64,000 nucleotides of DNA from Berghia stephanieae (taxonomy: Eukaryota; Mollusca; Gastropoda; Nudibranchia; Aeolidiidae). The notes under the pieces were generated by a model. The model was not told the origin of the DNA and did no database searches. It saw only the letters and a list, made by a program, of their open reading frames with translations. The translations under genes and the position numbers were made by a program. This document shows, one piece after another, positions 1 to 13,100 of this stretch (position 1 is its first letter; every line of letters begins with the position of its first letter). The stretch covers positions 14,594,063 to 14,658,062 of the forward strand of contig CM067444.1 in the NCBI GenBank assembly GCA_034508935.3. Direction: 5' to 3'.

Positions 1-217
1 AATCGGTCTGAAATTTCAGACTTTGAACTGTCGTAACTACATTTCTTATCAAGATAGAAACAAAATTCAAACTGTTTTGTAATCTGTGTTGCCAGCTCTT
101 TCATATGACATTGGTTTCAAGTGTGTGAGGTACATTTAGAATTTCTATTAAACTCCCTAATAAAATTAACCAAATTAAATCAGTTGTTACTGTTACTCTC
201 GCGTCGACTTCGAAGTG

Positions 218-292
218 GGTGTCATGGTTTAGTCGTCTGTCCTGGAAGTTTTACGAGAATCGATGTTGTGGGTTCAAATCCTGGTTCCGCCA
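218..292 (+). other. tRNA-like sequence (degraded tRNA or SINE head)
   Basis: A 75-bp stretch carries a Pol III A box (TGGTTTAGTCG) and a B box (GGTTCAAATCC) at tRNA-like spacing, ends in a CCGCCA-like acceptor end and is followed directly by a T run that could act as Pol III terminator. The acceptor stem pairs at only about five of seven positions and the T stem has a mismatch, so it is more likely a relic than a working tRNA gene. No anticodon can be assigned safely. Confidence 0.35.
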
Positions 293-1188
293 CTTTTTTT
301 TTTTTTTTAAATTCCGTCTTCGTGGTGTGTGTGTTTTTTCTAAGTGAGTAACTCAGGAGCAAATGATATCCATTATTTTGCCAACAAAAAGGCATGAATC
401 TACAAGATCAGAATGCGCAAACATTAAGATGATACAGAAGGAATGAAATTGATGTCACTGAGCTATTGCTTTTAGCCAGCCATTTTGAGAAGTTCTCACT
501 AAATTAAAATTATATCCATTAGCCTATAAATGTTTAAGGTCACACATAGTTTGGTGTGATAGCACGTTATGTCCGGCTGGCGGATATTATGAGTATTTTA
601 ACTAAGCACGTAGCATGAATACTTGTACAGTAGGCTACATCACAGATTATGCCTCTTGTCTTACAGCCATATTCACCTATTTGTATTCATCGATTCGACG
701 AACTTTTCAGGCTGTCCCATGTAGTTCATCGAATGTGTGTTGCATTGTAATTTGATAAAAATTATGCCATTTAAAAACTTTGTAAATTTTTTTTTCAAAA
801 TTGAGAGAGCAAAATAAAAGAAAGCGCATCTGATCTATGTTTTTGCCAAATTTCATCAAGTTTGAAGGGTGCACAGTATGCTTCATTTTGGCCACCTGTA
901 ACCAACCATTTTTTCCCGTGCTAATGTCCCATTTCAATCAGTAGTCAGCTTATCGAAAAGCTATCCAGTGGGGGAATTCCCAGTCACAAATTTTTAGTCA
1001 TAAAATCGTCATAACTTATCCTAGATCCAAAAGTAAGGTATCATATTTAATGGTTTTTGAAGGCCTATCTATGTAAAAATTAATTAATTTTTAATTTTGA
1101 AAAAAATATCAAACTATACCTATTGTAATATGATAAGAATTTCATTTTGTTATTTCTCAAAGGAGGAGGATCATTCATCTTAATAAAG
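293..1188. other. 5' flank of the RSRC2 gene, no gene seen
   Basis: AT-rich sequence with no convincing exon, TATA box or repeat. Around 572-600 there is a short stretch (CCGGCTGGCGGATATTATGAG) related to one near 51850, presumably remnants of the same dispersed repeat. The promoter of the downstream gene should lie here or further left, possibly with a 5' UTR exon that cannot be recognised. Confidence 0.4.
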
Positions 1189-4100
1189 ATGTCTGGTAAT
1201 GGTAAAGAGTCATCTTTGCCGCCAGTGTTGCCTGAGGAAGAGGATTTGCCCCCTGGTGTGAGAAGACATAACAGATGCCACAGTAGCAGTAGTTCAGAGT
1301 CAGAAGATGAGGCAAACAAAACAAAAAGTCTGTAATATTGATCATCAGACTCGATTCAGATAATTGATGACTCAACACATAGTACTATAATCTTTCTACT
1401 TTGTCATAAAATATGGGCATTTAATTGTTCAATATTAATCATAAATATCTTGGCAGCTGCCAACTGTATGCCAAAAACGTATTTTACGCTATTTAATCAG
1501 ATAAACACTTTTATGCTTTTTTTTTTCCCCCACATTACGCGTTTTTGTCATTATCAAGTTCGTGTGGATGATTTAAGTAATTTTTTCTTCGCACAAATCT
1601 CGTCTCAGTGATAACTTAAGAAAGCTGCATTTTCATCATCCACTTCCAGCTTGTTTCCTGAAGCTGAGTTGGGCAGAAGTAGCCTTTACCAAATTTATTG
1701 TAGAGAGGAATCTGATTGCGATTGCAGATGATTGTGGTGATAGACAGATCAATTTTCTTTCTTTTTGACTAATTGCATTATCATCACCTGTAGCCTTCTT
1801 GGCTTTCTATTGTAATATATTGGACAACTACAGAATGTATGTTTGTGAAGAACTCACAATATTGATCAACTTGTTTTTGATTCCATCCTCTTGAATTCAG
1901 ATGGGAAGAAGAAAGAAAATCCTCATCCCGATATTTTAGGATCAAAGTCGGAAAGCAAAGATAAAGAAATTATGTCAAAGGTATTGTCTTCTTTTTCCAT
2001 TTTTAATATGTCTTTGACACATTAGATTAATCCTTTAGGTGGATAGGTGAGGCAGGATTTTTTTCTTTTTCTTTTTTTTTTTTAGTGCTGGATCGGAATT
2101 TTCCAAATTTATCGGAAGTGATCTATATTTTCAAGTTTCATCACTATGTTATGACATCTTTATTTTACTTCCAACATGGATTTGTAAGTCATAGACGCGG
2201 TGCCATTTTCTCGGACAAACTCTAGGGGCATGTATGAGCATTTGTGTAGAAGGATCTTCCAGTAAGATGAGTATCGTGAATGCATTTTTTTTTACCCGAA
2301 ACTTCCACAGAATATTGTTTGTAGGATTTGATATAAATAATTAAAAATCCTGCCTCCTTTTTAAAAAAAAGTATACGATGGTGACAAAAGAATCTGTTTT
2401 AGATACCACATTGACCGTTTGCTTGCTATACATACACTATAGGTATAACAACTTCCACTCAGACAACGAGCTGAGCTACTGAACGGGTCAGTATTGGCCT
2501 GTCGTGCTGATCACTACAATCAAGAGTTATCAACAGTGTAAGTTAGGGTGCAAGGACACCCACCAGTGTAAGTAGAAGCGTGCACTCCAGCTTGAGTGCA
2601 TGGTCAGTCATTTTACAATGAGTTTTGTATACATGTTTAGAGCTGTAATTTTATTTTCCTATATTCTTCGTTTCTCTCATCTTTTTTTTTAAGCCTTGAA
2701 ATATAGATTACCATTAAGCATATTTGTCAATTTTTGTTCTTTCCTTTTTGTCTGATTCCTCCTTTTCTTGTCTCTTTCCCTTTCTCTCTTTCTATCTATT
2801 CACTCCCCGCCCCCATCCCCATCTTTTTTTGTTTGTTTTTGTTTAAATTATTTTAAGCATATTTTTTTCATTAAAAGAATTTAAGTAAGTTCATTGTTCA
2901 GATTTTGTTAAAAGTAAATGATACATTTATTATTTTTTTACACATAATCTTGACTGTGAATTTAGTTTGATGAGTATGTATGAATTGCTGTGCAAATTGC
3001 TTTTGGAACACATATTCTATTTTCAAATTATCTCATGTCATCGGCGTTCTATTGTTTGACATAACTCAACAAAAAAACATATCGATAATGCAAAATGTCT
3101 TTTTATTTTTCTTTAAAGAAAGTGTGAAATGGGTGATTAATTTATGTTCTACAAAGATCACAGCTGTGAACGATTTTTTGCTGACCTCAGCATAATGCAA
3201 CCAAATGTTATTTCAGGTGCCTTGTATGGTTATCATCAAAATAAAAATAGTTTAGGGTTTAGTTTATTGAATATTATGTATTGTTTTGTTTATTATTATC
3301 ATTATTAAAAAAAATTATGTTCAACCCAAACATATTTCGATTATTATTTTTATTCATAAATTGAATCTGTGTTTAAGTTTCTCCATAGTTTATATATTTA
3401 ATGACATGGTTTTTTTTTAAATTTGAAACTTTAAATGTTTGTTTAGGGGTGCTTATTTCTTCTACTTTTTTTTTTCCACTCTTTTAGGCTGGACGCAGCA
3501 GGTCAAGGTCTGACTCGCGATCAAAATCTAGGTCTCGATCACCATCCCCAAAGAGAAGAAGGTCGTCAGAGAAAAGTAGGCGTTCTCGGTCCCGTTCACG
3601 AGACAGACGACACAGGAGAGATGTAAGTAAGATTAATTGTCGAAACGACTGTCTCATTTTTAAAAGTCATAAATTTGATATTTGGGTACTAAAGGTCGTA
3701 ACAGGTCATAAATTTACGTCTGTGGTCGTTCAAATAACTTATTCTTTGAAAAAAGAAAAATAGGGTTGGGGGTCAAATTCAGGGCTGAGAATCTTCCGCC
3801 TAAATGGTAGTTTGCCTCAGCCCATCCCCATCACAATTCCTCCTTTTTCAAATTTGTTTTAGATTAATATACAGTGATTTCGAGAATTTCTCAGAAATAT
3901 GCCATGTCAAACATTATTCTCAAACCCACAAAATCACCATTATGCCTTATGTCATATTTTGACACCTGTGTTCAGTCTCGTGAAATTTGGTGACAGTCCC
4001 GTTTTTACGACGTCGGGCCACACAGAATGGCACCAGATGTCACAATTGACACAGACGACCAGTGGTGTTCTTTTATTAGCTCGTTGATGGTTGAAGGAGA

Positions 4101-7100
4101 AGGGGAGAGACAAATGGGTCTGGATTTTTTTCTCTGTTGTTGTCAGTACCTGTTGTTGCCTTTTTAATATCTCTCTTTCTCTCTCTCTCTCTCTCCTCCC
4201 CCCCCCCCCCCCCCCCCCTTCTTTGCCTTTCTTTTTATTTCTCTTTTCTTCTTTTTTAAAATATAGAATTCATAAGGTCAATGCATAAATTATTCTGGTA
4301 GAGAACTACTACTACGATTTATTTGCTGGACACCATGTACCTATATTCCAAATAGAACAGCTACTGCCAGGAAATCGTTAGCAGGTGCATATTGACCAGA
4401 CTTGGCATTGTAAAATCAGGGGTTACAAGATGAAATTTTGTTCGAACTACACATATCATGAAGAAATGTACAATAATATGCCAAAATGGAATTTAGCAAA
4501 AGTCGATAAATCAATTTGAATTGCTCCATTTTAAACAAAATTTGGGGGTATTTTCGCATATTCAAAGGTTAATAAATTTGCATTTTATTTATAAGGACAT
4601 CTTTTTTAAACTGTTATATATACTGTATTGTTATGGGTAGCATAGGATTAGTAAAATTGTTATTTGTAGTTGTGGTTTTCTTGTAGTTTTTATTTTATTT
4701 ATTAAATTTTATCTTTTAGAGAAAGCATCGATCTCATCGCTCTCGATCAAAAGAGCGAAGGCGTTCAAGAGACAGACATAGACACAAGAAAGATCGTAGA
4801 CGGAGCAGGAGCAGAAGTCGAAGCAGAGACAGGAAGGATAGGCATTACAGTCGCAAAAGTAGTCGTGACAGGGACAGGAGGCGAAGGAGCAGAAGTCGCG
4901 ATAGGAGGGACAGCCGTAGTCCAAGCCCTCATGATGGCAAGGTAAATTGTTACCCACTTACTAAATTACCATTAAGAGTGACTGGCACTGATATGACCCA
5001 TGGGCACCCTTAGCTTTTCAACAGCTTGACTAAATTTCTTTGTGTGGTCTTGTGGCACTCAACCCTAAGGACTGCACAAAGTCAAGTCCTTGGGTAAGAC
5101 TCTTTATTCACATTCTCTCACTGCCCTCATGTATAAAGTGGGTACCTGGCCAGAAATAGTACTGTTTACAGTAGTACAGGCTTCATGTCTCATGTTACAT
5201 TAGGTACCACAAGAGACTATTTGTGAATAGTTGAAATGGATTTTTCTTACTATATTAATAAAGCATTCTGATAGTCGTGGAAAACAGTTTTTAAATTTTG
5301 GAAATCCATACATAAATAAGAAAATGAGAGCAAATTCATTTTTCCAGAACTAACTACTACAAAGATTTATCATACATTTTTAAAGCACAGTGACTAGTTA
5401 AATAAAAGACAACAAGATTTGAACCAGACACACATTTTTTCATAAATTTCCAGTCTGTTGAATTCCCCCAAAACAGTCGCGAAAGTAAATGTTGTTTTGG
5501 CCTCCAGCATGACGAAATAGCATATTCCATATAGTATATTAACATAATGATCTTACAAAATGACATGTAATTCACGTCAACAGGTAGAGAGTACTCCAGG
5601 GGAGAGGTCCAATTTTTTGCAAACATTTTCTTCTAATGGTCTTTGCAAAATATAGAAGTGAACATCCTGAAACACGCAATTTTGCATGTTGGCAGAAAAA
5701 TAGCTTTAATCACAAGCAAAATGCATAAAAGATTAAATTCTCTCGAAATAATGCAGATAGAAGAAAAATATCATATATTATTGGAAACCTCATCTACTGA
5801 ATTAAAAAATCATCTTAACTTGTTGGTAAAGTCAATATTTCCTTCTCAAAATTCAAGATGAAATCATGAATGATATACACAATGTTCGAACCAGCAGCAT
5901 AAGATAATAAATTAACATCTTAAGAAACTCATATAATCCCAAAACGTCATGTTTTTACTTCCGCAACATGTGCTTTCACTTCCATGCTGCTTTATGGACT
6001 TGTGTGGTAATTATATTGCTTGGTTTTGCTTTGGCCCTCTCTGGGATCCTTAACCGAAAGGATGAAGTAATATGTATTAGTCCTGTTATGGAGGATGACT
6101 TTTCCACTGTAAGTCTCTTTTATGTTATTAGGGAGGGGGTATTGGTATATTTGTTGGCAGTAGAGTGCTTTCCTCTTACAGGGGATCATGCGCTTGTGCC
6201 CAGTAGATGTGTCTTTTGTGCACTCAACCTCCTACCACCCCAATGTCTTTTAGTGTCTTAAGGTCTATGATGTGTGACTGTATTCTGATTTCTGTGTTAC
6301 TGAATTAATTTTTGCTACCCTTTAGATAGGATGCTATATGAAATAAAGTAATTTCCGCCACACATACCCTAAAGACCTAGCCGCCCAATTAGTTTTGAAT
6401 AACTCCCTTTGCTTGAGAGGCGAGTATTGTATGAACTGAGGTATCACAAATCTCACCAAAACCAAAACTGAAAAATAAAAAAACATTGATCTCTTTATTT
6501 ACTTATTTTCTCGTCCTAAATGGCCTAAAGAATGATAATTTAACTTCTACAGATGTCCTGCTTCATTAGGCACTAGTAACTCTAATTGTTCCTATACATA
6601 GTCTATCATGAAAGCATTAGAAAAAAATTATTCGAAAATGAAGTGGCACTTCGAAGTCTTATTTCTCCCATCTTATAACTATATTACAAGTACACTTTTC
6701 CTAAATAAAATAAACAATAGCAATGCTTTTTCAATTTTCTAACACAACACAACATGGTACCGAAAATCGTGCTAAAACTGAACATTTAGCAAAAAGCCCC
6801 GGTTTCTGTGATCTAGCCTGAACGACGTGACTGCTTGCTGATTACAAGAGATAAAGCTGGCACTGAGTAATTAATTACCACTGCAGGCGATTGAGTAAGT
6901 GGAGATCACTGAGTAGGAAAATTATGCATAAAACATGCATTTTAAAATTATTCTGTGACTAAATTTTAAAATTATGAGTCAGGTTTTCTTCAGTTTACTT
7001 CAAGATCCATCTTTCTTCTTTTAAAATGATTTTAAATGAAGAAATTTCATCCAGAAATAAATTATTTAAAAAAAATTAAAAGGCCCCTAAAATGTAGAAT

Positions 7101-10100
7101 TTTACCAACAGTACATTGAATAAAATATTAATTGTATTAAAATGTCACCATAAAGTTTTGATCTTTTTACGTTATGTGATAGTCAACATGTTCTATTGTA
7201 TTGCAGTGAAAATAGAATTGCAAGTTAAGCGACAGTTATTGATGTATCGGCCGTTTTCAAAATAACGCCAAATTCGAGTCCTCCAATTTTTGAAAAGTCA
7301 AGTATTTCCAAAATACTCATTATTTTGTGTATGCTTTCTGTGATATGTATGCGACATAAAATTGTAATAACAGGGCTTAATGAGTTTCCAGTGGTCACTT
7401 AATCATGTATTTGTGAATTACAATCTACATGTGACTCATTCCTGTTACGCTTAAAAAAATATGTCACATTACATAACACATTTTTCGACAACTATTGAAA
7501 TAAAACATTGAAAAACAATAAACACAGAGCATTGATACTAATTTTGACAACAAAATGACATTTATTGTTTTACAAAAGGCATTCAGAAATCAGTTTTTGA
7601 AAACAAAGGATATTATTTGAGCAATCATCATCTCCAAAAATTTATAGGAAAATGGCAAAAATAAAAATTGTTTACCATATTCTAGGTATATAAGTGTTAA
7701 ACCACCACAAATAATATTTCCTTTCAAGTATTTATATTTAGCATGAAAAACATGAAAAAGTCATTCTTAACAGGAATGAGTTTGTGTAACAGGAATGAGT
7801 GGACGTAACAGGAATGAGTTTTCTGTTACAGGAATGAGTAATTACAACATATTTATTCGAAAGGATTATAAATTCAATACGCTTAGTGATTGAAACTCAG
7901 AAGGGGAACAAAATGGTTAGGGCGCCTATACGATGATTTGGGGCTTATGTTGGTAGAGACCCACAAAAGAGCACCAACATTGTTTGTTAAATTCAGGATA
8001 CTCTTTCGTGGCAGTTCGGAATGTTTGGATAAACAGACAAAAGAGGCATTTTTAAAACAATGGAAAGAGCGAGAAGCTACCACATGCCCATGTATGATTT
8101 TGGTTTACTTAATGACATAACGTCCAGTTTGCAACTCTTCCAGGGTATCTTTATCACTTATGTTAACATCGGGAATATAAAGGTCCGAGTTTGTGACAAA
8201 AATTCAACAACTGTCTGGATGTTGTCATTGAGTGATGCAAGGTTTGAATCTGACAAATAATGGTCCTTGTGTAAAGCCAGCTCTTGTATCAATCTTACTC
8301 GTATGTCGTCTGTTTGTGTGTCTTTGCCAAATGCAAACACTGTACCACAGGCAGGCAGGCAATCCCCATCGGCCCTCAGCTTGACTGGAAATAACTGTTT
8401 CCCATCACACAGAGATCTAGGTATATCATTTGAAATTAAATGTGTACACCTGTTGTCAATACCAATGTGAGTTTTGATTACACTTCTGCTGGCCCCAACT
8501 ATTTCACAAACACGTAATGCTTGATTTTCACATTCATCAACCACTTCATCAAATAATTTCCATTCATTCAATCTTTGATAAAACCATTGTAATCTATTTC
8601 AGTCGGCATCACCTTAATGTCTATTCATCTTGGTCATGTTCATCCCTTGATTCACTGTTTAAGTCAACCGGTGCAACTTCGGGCATGTCTCCATCATTAC
8701 CTTTGAAAACCTGTTGCTTCAAATCACTTTGTAGAAATGAATGAAATTTAATTGATGTGACCAACAACATTATTGAACATTCTTGACTCCTTTTCTCCAA
8801 AGCGCTGAAGCAACCATGTTGATGTTTTCACATTTTTTACATGCACATGTTTCTCTGTCCCTTTTTCTTGGAGTAACAACCCAAAATGGCTGAAGTCGGA
8901 AGAATGAAGAAAACGACACGTATGTGTTTCAAGAGATGTATCACTTGTACAAATGTGACATTGTATCACATATTAGTCTTCTTTGTTTCTTGACTTTATT
9001 TCTTGTTTTTGTATTTCTCTTTCCTGGAGCTAATTTAGAAGTGTCACCTTTCAGGAAAAAATCTCTTACTATTTGCTTGACAAGATCTGGAAATTTTGGA
9101 GGCATTTGACGTCGTTTCTGAATTTTTCCAAGAGTTTATATTTTTTGAGAGTCATTCCAGCTGCCAGATGTTTCACGGATGTGTACATGTGCCTTCTGTT
9201 CCTCAAATGTTTGATGTCTTATAGGAGTGCAAAATGATTTTGTAATGTTCTTTTCACTTTCTTGTTTTTTATGCTATCTTTCAAAAGTTTTTCTAGTTTT
9301 TGATTGGGGTGTCAAGGAAAGTTTTTTTAAATTTTTAATGACCTGTCCAAGCGCTTTTTGTACTTTTCGGATTTCTTTTTCGATTGAGAAAGAGAGGACA
9401 GCCTTTTCACTTCTTCAAGACTTTGGTTTTTCAACTTTTAGGTTTCATTGGCTGTTTTAGTAGCTTGATATCTTTGACGAGAGACATACTGGAGTGGAGA
9501 TTTTGAGTGTGAGGATGGAGTGTAACTCAGGTCAAGATTTTGCTGTTTCCGGTTTGTAGTGTGTGTGTGATAATTTTTTATCCAATTCTTTCTCTGTTTG
9601 CGTTGTTCTCTTGGTGTCTTATCTTTTATGGACTTTTTCTTTCCATTCGATTTGTCGCTCTGGTATTTGTCTTGTTCTTTTTTAAGATTAACAGCACGTC
9701 GAATAGGAACTCCATCTCGTCTTTGACGGTAAAGTCGTTGCTCTCGGCTGACATCATGGCTTTTTTGGCCTTTGTGATAAGAAAACAAAATAAAACAATC
9801 GTTACAACAAAGCTATGACCCTTGAAAATGAACAATAATATCAAGTTACATTTCGCCACCCTCATTCCTATTACAAAACAAGGTATAACATGAATAAAGT
9901 CAAGAAACAAAGAAGACTATTATGTGATACAATGTCACATTTGTACACGCGATACCGGGCCGTTAAAATCATAGTAATCATCTAAAATGTATCTGAGCCT
10001 AACAGGCAACAAACTATGTTTGGACATTAGGCATTTGGAATTGGCAAGGTAACTTTGCACTAAAAATAGTCTTTCAGCAATGGAAGAAATTAATATGTAA

Positions 10101-13100
10101 ACAATAAAAATTGTTTTTAATGGTAACGTTGTAACAATGAATGTTACCACATCAATGGACATAGGCCTGTAACACTTCAGTGGTTTACAAAACACTTTAC
10201 CAAACACATCCTTTTGAAACAAAAGAATATGCTATGAATCGATAAACCATGTGGAGGCGCCGTGGCCGAGTGGTTACCGAAAGGGACTCCCGACTGGGAG
10301 GTAACAGGTTCGAAAACTTCCACAACCATAGAGTGGTTTCCTTAATCAAGGAAATTCATTCCGGTTGCTTCACTTTGTTTCACCCAGGTGTATATCATGG
10401 TACCAGTGCTGCTGGGGAATGTAATTTGCTATAGACCAACCTCGTATTCATAAGTTAAATGTCTGTTTCATGCTACAGCAACAGGGATAAGCTCCGATTC
10501 TATGGGCCATTATGCTCCAAAGGACTTAGTGACAATAAAACATGTGTTCCATTTTATGAAAGTTCACATTCCTCATTCCTGTTACATCCCTCATTCCTGT
10601 TACAAAACAAGGTGTAACAGGAATGAGTGTAACAAGGATGAGTTTATCTCGCTTCGATTTATACTATCCCTAAAATATGATTTATTCCAACATTAAAGTA
10701 TGACTATTATTTAGAGCCGTAAAAAAGCTATAAACTGATACTTTTTATTTTTAATACAAGTTCTAATTTAAATAACAAGCCCTGGTAACAGGAATGAGGG
10801 TCATGGTCTAATGTTGAACATTACTCACCATTCTTGAAGCGGTGTTGAACTGGAAATCACACTGAATGAAAAAACATGTGTTTGTAGTTTCGGCCGTGAT
10901 GGAAAAGGGGCAGCTACGGCGAGAAAACATTGTTAGTTGCACTTCTATTGTTAAGAGGATTTTAATTGGTTTCACTGCTGTTACAGGAATGAGTAGCCCC
11001 CTTGGGGACAGACTTTATTAATATATAATAAAACTTTAAAAAGTCTGATTGTTACAGACTTTTATGAGGATGTTAGAAGATGGCAATTTGCATCAGGTGA
11101 ATTCATAGGTGTATACAACAAGACACTCCATTTTGTTAAAAATCCGACTTAAAGCCATCATGCAAAAAAAGGACAGGGTATTTTCCTCTACCCCAGTCAT
11201 TACAAAACGTCATATCCATCCTGAATCTCTCTCGATTTTCGTTTTTTATGTTTCATACAAGTTAGTAATGTGTAGTGAGACTGTGTAAACAAGTATTTGC
11301 TAACAATATATGCATCAAATATTTCAAAGATCCAATTATCGTCACAGGACAGGAATTTGGCAGTTTTTTTAAAAAGGCCGGTATGGTCATTTGAAGTGAA
11401 ATCGGCTAAAATAATTGAAAGTGAATGAATGCTATGTTACTGACAAAGTTGATAATTTGAATTATGTCTTTATATTGTTATGTGTAATCCGTATCAGTCT
11501 TTTAAAACCATAAATATCCTAAAGCCAATATTTATCAAGGGTTCACTATCATTTAAAGGACACCAACAATAGCTTCTTAATCTTTAGATAGGACTGTGGT
11601 ATTTTTCTCAAGTAATTTCTGATCAAACAATACCAACTATCAAATCCTGATCTTTGGACAAAAGAATTTTTAAAACCAACTTTGCTGCATCCGCGATAAA
11701 TATTGGTACTTATACTTATATTTATATTTGTAAGCTTAGCGCTCTCTCTTTATCCAAGTTAATAATAGTCGAATTCCATATAAATATTTCCACTCGTTGT
11801 CCTGTTGACATTTTTCATATATGTATTACTGGTGATGTGGAGATTATTTCTGGCCCAAACCCTCAAACCCCGTACCACCGATACACTAGTGTCTTATCCA
11901 GAAGGTAACTAGTGATTTCTTTCGTAATACTACAGAAACAAGGATAAACTCCGCCTCATGGACCTAGTGGCTCTTAATGACTTATATTTGTCTTTGTAAA
12001 TCGAAAAGAAACTTGAATCTCTCAGGTACTAAAGTAATATAAGGAAAGAATGTCAAATGTAAAACGCTTTTCAAAGACAAGCATCACATCATAATGACCG
12101 ACACTAACACGAGGGATGATTTTGAAAAGGAAGTAAAAGATTATATTTAACAGTAATCTTTATTATGCTCGATGGATTAAGCGATAGTCTCTAGATACCA
12201 TGCATCAGTAATATTGTTTATTTATAATTAAATAAACATTGAATTTTCACTTCAGCCGAAACTACAATATCTGATGACATTGCTGGTCGAAAGCATTATT
12301 AAGTCAGTCATGCCACTATACTTTGCACCATGTAAAAGAATATCAAAAAAACAACTCTCTTAACAAACTTTTTTGGTTTCAATGATCATTTACTATTGAT
12401 ATGAGATGACACTATTCTGCTACACTTAGCCTACTTGCACTGGTAGAATGAAGACAGCCATTTTGTTTCTCTACTACTTTACACACATTAAGTACCACAT
12501 GATTGTTAGGCATATAATCTGATTGGTTGAACTTTATAGAAGGGGTTTAGTTTGACATTAAATGTATGACTTTGTTAAGACTTTCGCTTCTTATTAAATG
12601 AAGTAAAACTTGGATTATTTTATGAGATTTAAATGAGCTGGCTATTATTTGTCCAGAAAATTGGCCGTGACTATGACCGTCATGTTCAAGTCTCATTCCA
12701 TGGATAAAAACCTTTCAATATTTCAGTTTACAATATTTATGATCTGATCATATAGTGATGTGTCATCATGCTTATGCATGCAAGTGATTTGTCTTATATT
12801 TTAGATAAAGTAAATATCATTCATTAAAACTTTTTGAATTTGATATAGTTTTTATTCCCCAAAATTCAAAATACATTCAGTAAAGAGGTTGAAGAGTTCA
12901 AATGAATTAATTATTTTTAAGACAAACATAATTTTATTTGCATAACTATGGTGACAAACTTGGATCTGACTCAGGCTCTTGACTCTTATCGAGCTTTATT
13001 TAATCATAGATAGGATCTTTTTCAACAAGAAAGTTGTAACAGCAATGCAACTCAGGTTTCTCCATAGAAGACAGAATTGTATTGTTTGTATTGCTCCTTC

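Larger units (their letters stand above)
7435..10993 (-). mobile_element. Degenerate transposon-like element with OTU-protease coding remnants and a repeated 14-bp motif
   Basis: A ~3.6-kb stretch in intron 4 of RSRC2 holds about twelve copies of GTAACAGGAATGAG or close variants in both orientations (near 7435, 7767, 7786, 7805, 7825, 9861, 10572, 10590, 10614, 10629, 10785, 10980), almost all in its outer parts. Between them, on the - strand, lie several coding remnants in changing frames: a basic Arg/Lys-rich segment (9438-9788), a charged helical segment (~9230-9430), a segment near 8800-9110, and an OTU-like cysteine protease (7883-8571). From memory, proteins with this order recur as uncharacterised multicopy genes in fish, cnidarians and echinoderms; that is untested here. 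The coding part is broken in several places. Exact ends and target duplication were not found, so the limits are those of the motif array. The motif array resembles subterminal transposase-binding repeats of DNA transposons (inference). Confidence 0.55.

Noticed and set aside
5968-6261. 97-codon + strand frame with hydrophobic start
   Set aside because: Intronic, no splice context, and partly similar to a dispersed repeat.
9935-10222. 95-codon - strand frame as part of the OTU element's protein
   Set aside because: No similarity to any domain; overlaps the inverted duplicate copy, so kept out of the coding remnants.
10251-10325. Functional tRNA-Ser gene
   Set aside because: A and B boxes are present but the variable arm and acceptor pairing fail, and the sequence continues into a repeated SINE body.
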